The notes below the pieces were generated by a model, which worked only from the letters and a program-made list of their open reading frames with translations, was not told the DNA's origin and searched no databases. A stretch of 64,000 bases of DNA, taken from NCBI RefSeq assembly GCF_003852315.1, contig NZ_CP027762.1, positions 1,965,501-2,029,500 of the forward strand, in the 5' to 3' direction. The first letter of the stretch is position 1. Every line of letters begins with the position of its first letter. This DNA is from Pseudomonas sp. LBUM920. Its GTDB lineage: Bacteria > Pseudomonadota > Gammaproteobacteria > Pseudomonadales > Pseudomonadaceae. Shown here piece after piece: positions 57,772 to 64,000 of this stretch. Made by a program: the position numbers and the translations under genes.

Positions 57772-60603
57772 ATGCAAGAAAGCGTGATGCAGCGCATGTG
57801 GAACAGCGGCTATCTTTCAGGTGGTAACGCTGCCTATGTGGAAGAGCTTTATGAGCTCTACCTGCACGACCCTAACGCTGTGCCAGAAGAATGGCGCACC
57901 AAATTTCAGACGTTGTCTTCAGACGGCAACGCTGCCACCGATGTATCGCACGCAACAATTCGCGATCAGTTTGTGCTGCTGGCAAAGAACCAGCGCCGCG
58001 CTCAGCCGGTTTCCGCCGGGAGCGTGAGCAGCGAGCACGAGAAGAAGCAAGTTGAAGTACTGCGACTGATCCAGGCTTACCGGATGCGTGGCCACCAGGC
58101 GGCCCAGCTTGACCCGCTGGGGCTCTGGCAGCGTCCTGCACCTGCTGACCTGTCGATCAATCATTACGGCTTGACCAATGCCGATCTTGATACGACCTTC
58201 CGTGCCGGCGACCTGTTCATCGGCAAAGAGGAAGCGAGCCTACGCGAAATTCACGAAGCGTTGCAGCAGACATATTGCCGCACCATCGGCGCTGAATTTA
58301 CGCACATCACCGATTCCGAGCAGCGCCACTGGTTCCAGCATCGTCTGGAAGGTGTGCGTGGCCGTCCGGTTTTGTCTGCCGACGTACGCAGCCACTTGCT
58401 GGAGCGCGTGACCGCAGCCGAAGGTCTCGAGAAATACCTGGGTACCAAATACCCGGGCACCAAACGTTTCGGCCTGGAAGGCGGCGAAAGCCTGATTCCA
58501 ATGCTCGACGAGCTGATCCAGCGTTCCGGTTCCTACGGCACCAAGGAAATCGTGATCGGCATGGCTCACCGTGGTCGCCTGAACGTGTTGGTTAACACCT
58601 TCGGCAAGAACCCGCGCGAGCTGTTCGACGAGTTCGAAGGCAAGAAGAAGGTCGAGCTGGGTTCCGGTGACGTTAAATACCACCAGGGCTTCTCGTCCAA
58701 CGTGATGACCACCGGCGGTGAAGTTCACCTGGCCATGGCCTTCAACCCATCCCACCTGGAAATCGTTTCTCCAGTGGTCGAGGGTTCGGTTCGTGCTCGC
58801 CAGGATCGTCGCAACGATTCCACCGGTGAAAAGGTTCTGCCGATTTCCATCCACGGTGACGCGGCATTCGCCGGTCAAGGCGTGGTTCTGGAAACGTTCC
58901 AGATGTCGCAGACGCGCGGCTTCAAGACTGGCGGTACGGTTCACATCGTCATCAACAACCAGGTGGGTTTCACCATCAGCAACCCGCTGGACGCGCGCTC
59001 TACCGAGTACGCCACCGACGTTGCCAAGATGATCCAGGCGCCGATCCTCCATGTGAATGGTGATGATCCGGAAGCCGTGCTGTTCGTGACCCAACTGGCC
59101 ATCGACTACCGCATGCAGTTCAAGCGTGACGTGGTGATCGACCTGGTCTGCTACCGTCGTCGCGGTCACAACGAAGCGGATGAGCCTAGCGGCACCCAGC
59201 CGTTGATGTACCAGCAAATCACCAAGCAGCGCACCACCCGTGAGCTGTACGCCGAAAGCCTGATCAAGGCCGGTGTGGTTGACGATGCGCGTGTTCAGGC
59301 GAAGATCGATGAATACCGCAACGCGCTGGACAACGGTCTGCACGTAGTAAAAAGCCTGGTTAAAGAGCCGAACAAAGAGCTGTTCGTTGACTGGCGTCCG
59401 TACCTGGGCCACGCCTGGACTGCGCGTCACGACACCTCGTTCGATCTGAAAACCCTGCAGGAACTGTCCGCCAAGCTGCTGGAAATTCCAGATGGCTTCG
59501 TGGTGCAGCGCCAGGTTGCGAAGATCTACGAAGACCGTCAGAAGATGCAAGCCGGCGGCCTGCCGATCAACTGGGGTTACGCTGAAACCATGGCGTACGC
59601 GACCCTGGCGTTCGAAGGTCACCCGATCCGCATGACCGGCCAGGACATCGGCCGCGGTACGTTCTCGCACCGCCACGCGGTATTGCACAACCAGAAAGAC
59701 GCGGGCACCTACATCCCGTTGCAGAACCTGTACGAAGGCCAGCCACGTTTCGACCTGTACGATTCGTTCCTGTCCGAAGAAGCCGTACTGGCGTTCGAAT
59801 ATGGTTACTCAACCACCACGCCAAACGCGCTGGTGATCTGGGAAGCCCAGTTCGGCGACTTCGCCAACGGTGCCCAGGTGGTTATCGACCAGTTCATCAC
59901 CAGCGGCGAGCACAAGTGGGGCCGTCTGTGCGGTCTGACCATGCTGCTGCCACACGGTTATGAAGGTCAGGGTCCGGAGCACTCTTCGGCCCGTCTGGAG
60001 CGTTACCTGCAGCTGTGCGCCGAGCACAACATCCAGGTGTGCGTGCCGACTACTCCGGCCCAGATCTACCACTTGCTGCGTCGCCAGGTGATCCGCCCGC
60101 TGCGCAAGCCGCTGGTAGTGCTGACCCCGAAATCGCTGTTGCGTCACAAATTGGCCATCTCGACCCTGGAAGATCTGGCCGACGGTTCGTTCCAGACCGT
60201 GATTCCAGAAATCGACACCCTGGACGCGGCCAAGGTCACTCGCCTGATCCTGTGCAGCGGCAAGGTTTACTACGACTTGCTGGAAAAACGCCGTGCCGAA
60301 GGCCGCGAAGACATCGCCATTGTGCGTATCGAGCAGCTTTACCCGTTCCCGGAAGACGACCTGATGGAGGCCATCGCGCCTTACACCAACCTCACCAACG
60401 TGGTGTGGTGCCAGGAAGAACCGATGAACCAGGGCGCGTGGTACAGCAGTCAGCATCACTTGCGTCGCAGCATCGGTAACCACAAAACAGGCCTTGGCCT
60501 TGAGTATGCCGGTCGTGATGCTTCTGCTGCACCTGCGTGTGGTTATGCGTCGATGCACGCCGAGCAGCAGGAAAAACTGCTGCAAGATGCTTTCACTGTT
60601 TAA
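57772..60603 (+). CDS. sucA: 2-oxoglutarate dehydrogenase E1 component
   Basis: 943 residues, the thiamine-diphosphate E1 subunit that decarboxylates 2-oxoglutarate. N-terminal segment SGGNAAYVEELYELYLHDPN and PEEWR is the E2-interacting region; IVIGMAHRGRLNVLVNTFGK, ISIHGDAAFAGQGVVLETFQ (ThDP motif start) and HIVINNQVGFTISNPLDARS are catalytic-core signatures. ATG at 57772 matches MQESVMQRMWNSGYL. First gene of sucAB-lpdG; sucB follows 44 bp later. Confidence 0.97.
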   Translation: MQESVMQRMWNSGYLSGGNAAYVEELYELYLHDPNAVPEEWRTKFQTLSSDGNAATDVSHATIRDQFVLLAKNQRRAQPVSAGSVSSEHEKKQVEVLRLIQAYRMRGHQAAQLDPLGLWQRPAPADLSINHYGLTNADLDTTFRAGDLFIGKEEASLREIHEALQQTYCRTIGAEFTHITDSEQRHWFQHRLEGVRGRPVLSADVRSHLLERVTAAEGLEKYLGTKYPGTKRFGLEGGESLIPMLDELIQRSGSYGTKEIVIGMAHRGRLNVLVNTFGKNPRELFDEFEGKKKVELGSGDVKYHQGFSSNVMTTGGEVHLAMAFNPSHLEIVSPVVEGSVRARQDRRNDSTGEKVLPISIHGDAAFAGQGVVLETFQMSQTRGFKTGGTVHIVINNQVGFTISNPLDARSTEYATDVAKMIQAPILHVNGDDPEAVLFVTQLAIDYRMQFKRDVVIDLVCYRRRGHNEADEPSGTQPLMYQQITKQRTTRELYAESLIKAGVVDDARVQAKIDEYRNALDNGLHVVKSLVKEPNKELFVDWRPYLGHAWTARHDTSFDLKTLQELSAKLLEIPDGFVVQRQVAKIYEDRQKMQAGGLPINWGYAETMAYATLAFEGHPIRMTGQDIGRGTFSHRHAVLHNQKDAGTYIPLQNLYEGQPRFDLYDSFLSEEAVLAFEYGYSTTTPNALVIWEAQFGDFANGAQVVIDQFITSGEHKWGRLCGLTMLLPHGYEGQGPEHSSARLERYLQLCAEHNIQVCVPTTPAQIYHLLRRQVIRPLRKPLVVLTPKSLLRHKLAISTLEDLADGSFQTVIPEIDTLDAAKVTRLILCSGKVYYDLLEKRRAEGREDIAIVRIEQLYPFPEDDLMEAIAPYTNLTNVVWCQEEPMNQGAWYSSQHHLRRSIGNHKTGLGLEYAGRDASAAPACGYASMHAEQQEKLLQDAFTV

Positions 60604-60647
60604 CGCCTTCGCGCTGACTGAAACCGAATTTTAAGGACCCACAGATA

Positions 60648-61880
60648 ATGGCTATCGAAATCAAAGCCCCGTCATTCCCGGAATCGGTTGCCGATGGCAC
60701 CGTTGCCACCTGGCACAAGAAACCAGGCGACGCCGTAAAGCGTGACGACCTGATCGTCGACATCGAGACCGACAAAGTCGTTCTGGAAGTGTTGGCTGAG
60801 GCTGACGGCGTACTGGGCGCAATCGTTGCCGAAGAAGGCGCTACCGTTCTGTCGAACCAGATCCTGGGCTCGATTGAAGAGGGCGGCGCTGCTGCTCCTG
60901 CTCCAGCCGCTGCCCCAGCCGCTGCTGCTGCACCGGCTGCTTCGGCTCCAGCTGCTCCGGCTGCTGCTGGCGAAGATCCAATCGCTGCACCGGCTGCGCG
61001 TCAGCTGGCTGAAGAAAACGGCATCAACCTGGCGTCCATCAAGGGCACCGGCAAAGACGGCCGTGTCACCAAGGAAGACGTGGTGGCTGCAGTTGAAGCC
61101 AAGAAAAACGCTCCAGCTGCCGCACCTGCCAAGGCTGCTGCCCCGGCTGCCGCTGCGCCTGTGTTCGCCGCTGGCGACCGCACCGAGAAGCGTGTACCGA
61201 TGACTCGCGTACGTGCCACCGTGGCCAAGCGCCTGGTCGAAGCACAGTCGAACATGGCGATGCTGACCACCTTCAACGAAGTCGACATGACCGAAGTCAT
61301 GGCCCTGCGTTCGAAGTACAAGGACCTGTTCGAGAAGTCCCACAATGGCGTGCGCCTGGGCTTCATGTCGTTCTTCGTGAAAGCGGCCACCGAAGCGCTG
61401 AAACGCTTCCCGGCAGTCAACGCTTCGATCGACGGCAGCGACATCGTTTACCACGGCTATGCAGACATCGGCGTTGCCGTGTCCAGCGACCGTGGCCTGG
61501 TGGTACCGGTTCTGCGTAACGCCGAACTGATGAGCCTGGCTGAAATCGAAGGCGGCATCGCCGGCTTCGGCAAGAAAGCCCGTGACGGCAAGCTGACCAT
61601 CGACGAGATGACCGGTGGTACCTTCACCATCACCAACGGTGGTACCTTCGGTTCGATGATGTCGACCCCGATCGTCAACCCGCCACAAGCTGCGATCCTG
61701 GGCATGCACAACATCATCCAGCGTCCGATGGCCATCAACGGCCAAGTCGTGATCCGCCCAATGATGTACCTGGCACTGTCTTACGATCACCGCCTGATCG
61801 ATGGTAAAGAAGCCGTGACTTTCCTGGTGACCATCAAGAACCTGCTGGAAGACCCGGCTCGTCTGCTGCTGGACATTTAA
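60648..61880 (+). CDS. sucB: 2-oxoglutarate dehydrogenase E2 (dihydrolipoyl succinyltransferase)
   Basis: 410 residues. One lipoyl domain (~1-78) with the modified lysine K43 in DIETDKVVLEV, an Ala/Pro-rich linker (~80-110), an E1/E3-binding domain (AARQLAEENGINLASIKGTG), a second Ala/Pro-rich linker, and the catalytic domain with the His/Asp motif SYDHRLIDGKEAVTFL near the C-terminus. Transfers the succinyl group to CoA. Normal in all respects. Confidence 0.96.
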   Translation: MAIEIKAPSFPESVADGTVATWHKKPGDAVKRDDLIVDIETDKVVLEVLAEADGVLGAIVAEEGATVLSNQILGSIEEGGAAAPAPAAAPAAAAAPAASAPAAPAAAGEDPIAAPAARQLAEENGINLASIKGTGKDGRVTKEDVVAAVEAKKNAPAAAPAKAAAPAAAAPVFAAGDRTEKRVPMTRVRATVAKRLVEAQSNMAMLTTFNEVDMTEVMALRSKYKDLFEKSHNGVRLGFMSFFVKAATEALKRFPAVNASIDGSDIVYHGYADIGVAVSSDRGLVVPVLRNAELMSLAEIEGGIAGFGKKARDGKLTIDEMTGGTFTITNGGTFGSMMSTPIVNPPQAAILGMHNIIQRPMAINGQVVIRPMMYLALSYDHRLIDGKEAVTFLVTIKNLLEDPARLLLDI

Positions 61881-61882
61881 AG

Positions 61883-61976
61883 ACGCAGCGGCAAGTTGCG
61901 AGCTACAAGCTGTAGGAAAAAGCAGCTTGGCTTGCGGCTTGTCGCTTGAAGCTTGTCGCTGAATAGAGGAACTATT
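61883..61976. repeat. GCTTG-rich imperfect repeat between sucB and lpdG
   Basis: Within the 99-bp gap the sequence contains CAAGTTGCGAGCTACAAGCT and, on the other side, repeated GCTTG-x-GCTTG units (CTTGGCTTGCGGCTTGTCGC and TTGAAGCTTGTCGC), which are largely complementary to the first block. It could fold in the mRNA. Confidence 0.55.
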
Positions 61977-61979
61977 TTC

Positions 61980-63416
61980 ATGTCGCAGAAATTTGACGTT
62001 GTAGTGATTGGTGCAGGTCCTGGCGGCTACGTTGCCGCCATCAAGGCCGCACAACTGGGCCTCTCGACTGCTTGCATCGAAAAATACACCGACAAGGAAG
62101 GCAAACTGGCGCTGGGCGGTACTTGCCTGAACGTAGGTTGCATTCCTTCCAAGGCGCTGCTGGACAGCTCCTGGAAATTCCACGAAGCCCAGAGCGGTTT
62201 CGCGATCCACGGCATCAACCATGCTGGCGTGACCATGGACGTGCCAGCAATGGTCGGCCGTAAAGCCAACATCGTTAAAGGCCTGACTTCCGGCGTTGCC
62301 ACCCTGTTCAAGGCCAACGGCGTTACGTCCCTGCAAGGTCACGGCAAACTGCTGGCCGGCAAGAAAGTTGAAATCACCAAGCCGGACGGTTCGGTAGAAG
62401 TCATCGAAGCCGAGAACGTGATCCTGGCTCCAGGCTCGCGTCCAATCGACATTCCACCGGCTCCAGTTGACCAGAACGTGATCGTTGATTCGACCGGCGC
62501 CCTGGAATTCCAAACTGTTCCAAAGCGTCTGGGCGTGATCGGCGCTGGCGTCATCGGTCTGGAGCTGGGTTCGGTATGGTCCCGCCTGGGTTCTGAAGTC
62601 ACCGTTCTGGAAGCCCTGGACACGTTCCTGCTGGCTGCCGACACCGCGGTGTCCAAAGAAGCGCTGAAAACCCTGACCAAACAAGGTCTGGACATCAAGC
62701 TGGGCGCCCGTGTTACCGGTTCCAAGGTCAACGGCGAAGAAGTCGTAGTGACCTACACCGATAAAGAAGGCGAGCAGACCATCACCTTCGACAAGCTGAT
62801 CGTAGCCGTTGGTCGCCGTCCAGTGACCACCGACTTGCTGGCTTCCGACAGCGGCGTGAACATCGACGAGCGTGGTTTTATCCACGTTGACGATCACTGC
62901 GCTACCACCGTGCCTGGCGTGTACGCCATCGGCGACGTGGTGCGCGGCATGATGCTGGCGCACAAGGCTTCCGAAGAAGGCATCATGGTTGTCGAGCGCA
63001 TCAAGGGTCACAAAACCCAGATGAACTACGACCTGATCCCGTCCGTTATCTACACCCACCCGGAAATTGCATGGGTCGGCAAGAACGAACAGCAGTTGAA
63101 AGCTGAAGGCGTTGAAGTTAACGTCGGCACCTTCCCGTTTGCCGCTTCTGGCCGTGCCATGGCAGCCAACGACACCGGTGGTTTTGTCAAAGTCATCGCT
63201 GATGCCAAGACTGACCGCGTATTGGGCGTCCACGTGATTGGCCCGAGCGCTGCAGAACTGGTTCAGCAAGGCGCGATCGGTATGGAATTCGGCACCAGCG
63301 CCGAGGACCTGGGCATGATGGTCTTCTCCCATCCGACCCTGTCCGAAGCGTTGCATGAAGCCGCGTTGGCTGTGAATGGCGGCGCCATCCACATCGCCAA
63401 CAAGAAGAAGCGCTAA
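61980..63416 (+). CDS. lpdG: Dihydrolipoyl dehydrogenase (E3)
   Basis: 478 residues, FAD flavoprotein that reoxidises dihydrolipoyl groups with NAD+. FAD motif VIGAGPGGYVAAIKAAQLG, redox disulfide C49/C54 in GGTCLNVGCIPSKALL, NAD motif GVIGAGVIGLELGSVWSRLG, and the catalytic His-Glu dyad near HPTLSEALHEAALAV. ATG 61980 with AGAGGAA upstream. Third gene of the complex operon. Confidence 0.97.
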   Translation: MSQKFDVVVIGAGPGGYVAAIKAAQLGLSTACIEKYTDKEGKLALGGTCLNVGCIPSKALLDSSWKFHEAQSGFAIHGINHAGVTMDVPAMVGRKANIVKGLTSGVATLFKANGVTSLQGHGKLLAGKKVEITKPDGSVEVIEAENVILAPGSRPIDIPPAPVDQNVIVDSTGALEFQTVPKRLGVIGAGVIGLELGSVWSRLGSEVTVLEALDTFLLAADTAVSKEALKTLTKQGLDIKLGARVTGSKVNGEEVVVTYTDKEGEQTITFDKLIVAVGRRPVTTDLLASDSGVNIDERGFIHVDDHCATTVPGVYAIGDVVRGMMLAHKASEEGIMVVERIKGHKTQMNYDLIPSVIYTHPEIAWVGKNEQQLKAEGVEVNVGTFPFAASGRAMAANDTGGFVKVIADAKTDRVLGVHVIGPSAAELVQQGAIGMEFGTSAEDLGMMVFSHPTLSEALHEAALAVNGGAIHIANKKKR

Positions 63417-63618
63417 GCGAGATAATAAGAAACCACGGCGGTTGCCCGTCGTGAGCCTTGCGCGCAAGACTCACCGCGGAATATCCGCTGGACGCAGTCT
63501 TGCGCAGCTTTACGGGCGTTAAGCCCTGGAAGTTGTGCAAGCAGCAGTCACAGGTGGCGCGGCACTCATAATGAGCGCAGCGCCGAATGCGCAGTACCTA
63601 ACGAAGACGGTAAAAAGC
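63417..63618 (+). other. Structured 202-bp leader of sucC
   Basis: No gene seen. Contains a 20-nt near-palindrome (GAGCCTTGCG/CGCAAGACTC, at about 63450-63470) and a GGGC-GTTA-GCCC hairpin (about 63515-63530). Could be a regulatory or processing site between lpdG and sucCD. Confidence 0.5.
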
Positions 63619-64000
63619 ATGAATCTTCACGAGTATCAGGGTAAGCAGCTGTTCGCTGAATACGGCCTGCCAGTATCCAAGGGTTACGCAGTAGACACCC
63701 CGGAAGCAGCAGCAGAAGCTTGCGACAAAATCGGTGGTACCGAGTGGGTTGTCAAAGCCCAGGTCCACGCTGGTGGTCGCGGTAAAGCGGGCGGCGTTAA
63801 GCTGGTTCGCAGCAAAGAAGACGCCAAGGCCTTCGCACAGCAGTGGCTGGGCAAGCGTCTGGTGACTTACCAGACTGATGCCAATGGCCAACCAGTCACC
63901 AAGATCCTGGTTGAATCGTGCACTGATATCGCTAAAGAGCTGTACCTGGGCGCTGTCGTTGACCGTTCGAGCCGTCGCATCGTGTTCATGGCTTCCACCG
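63619..64000 (+). CDS. sucC: Succinyl-CoA synthetase beta subunit, 5' part
   Basis: 127 codons, cut by the window end. MNLHEYQGKQLFAEYGLPVS and KAQVHAGGRGKAGGVKLVRS form the ATP-grasp start of SucC; TKILVESCTDIAKELYLGAV follows. Makes ATP (or GTP) with CoA-dependent succinate formation. ATG at 63619. sucD is expected just downstream. Confidence 0.95.
   Translation, partial: MNLHEYQGKQLFAEYGLPVSKGYAVDTPEAAAEACDKIGGTEWVVKAQVHAGGRGKAGGVKLVRSKEDAKAFAQQWLGKRLVTYQTDANGQPVTKILVESCTDIAKELYLGAVVDRSSRRIVFMAST

Noticed and set aside
58240..59688. 482-codon antisense frame within sucA
   Set aside because: Shadow of sucA; no recognisable domain or ribosome site.
60672..63467. 931-codon open frame antisense to sucB-lpdG
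   Set aside because: Long antisense frames are expected in high-GC genes with biased codons; its translation is low-complexity and the opposite strand encodes well-conserved enzymes.

Overview
The window is high-GC chromosomal DNA of a Pseudomonas of the fluorescens group. This rests on three things: many REP/REPIN palindromes of the GTGGGAGCGGGCTTGC type, the gene order gltA / sdhCDAB-sucAB-lpdG-sucC, and protein sequences typical of the genus throughout. No rRNA, tRNA, prophage or CRISPR array was seen. The genus call is recognition, not a database result.

Layout. 1-1020: end of a cytochrome c biogenesis gene (ccmI) and a small lipoprotein with a clean terminator. 1060-1971: tandem REPINs, a broken DUF3077-like gene and two other repeat families. 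2012-2710: a lipoprotein gene on the minus strand. 2819-13402: a complete phosphonate uptake and C-P lyase operon, phnCDEFGHIJKLMNP, mostly with overlapping start and stop codons, preceded by an 11-bp-phased series of PhoB half-sites and interrupted between phnD and phnE by a REPIN. 13516-17769: an accessory stretch with an ArsR-type regulator divergent from a cytochrome P450, an AT-rich gap, and a serralysin-type metalloprotease whose C-terminal domain is duplicated. 17726-21037: a LysR regulator, a peroxiredoxin, a decayed hicAB toxin-antitoxin locus and an MFS exporter. 21216-24802: a periplasmic DUF5666-like protein, sulfate-binding protein, a voltage-gated-type K+ channel with a C-terminal zinc ribbon, and a urea transporter.

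24922-32127: the glyoxylate-to-glycerate operon gcl-hyi-glxR-ttuD-pyk on the minus strand, with a DUF336 (GlcG-like) gene divergent from gcl. The intergenic region carries two perfect TTGTATACAA palindromes, probable operators. 32245-32703: a REP-associated tyrosine transposase (RAYT) flanked by REPs, the likely mover of the REP elements seen across the window. 32914-42503: a TetR regulator and a four-gene RND efflux operon of MuxABC-OpmB (MdtABC) type. 42526-42964: 72-bp tandem REP repeats and a structured palindromic element. 43110-48925: membrane and envelope genes (DUF808, DUF805, MlaA, an alpha/beta hydrolase, a small membrane protein, a GH17 beta-glucan enzyme). 49257-52292: a betaine/choline-type binding protein, then yjcH-actP acetate uptake behind a candidate sigma-54 promoter.

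52628-64000: the TCA-cycle block. gltA and sdhCDAB diverge from a shared 364-bp region with a recognisable sigma-70 promoter on each strand. sdhB is followed by a hairpin, then sucA-sucB-lpdG and the start of sucC, which is cut by the window edge.

Most of the window is conserved core metabolism. The parts that look least ordinary are the duplicated-domain serralysin, the P450 lacking the usual I-helix threonine, the zinc-ribbon K+ channel, the RAYT/REP system, the hicAB remnant and the structured palindrome at 42787-42964.
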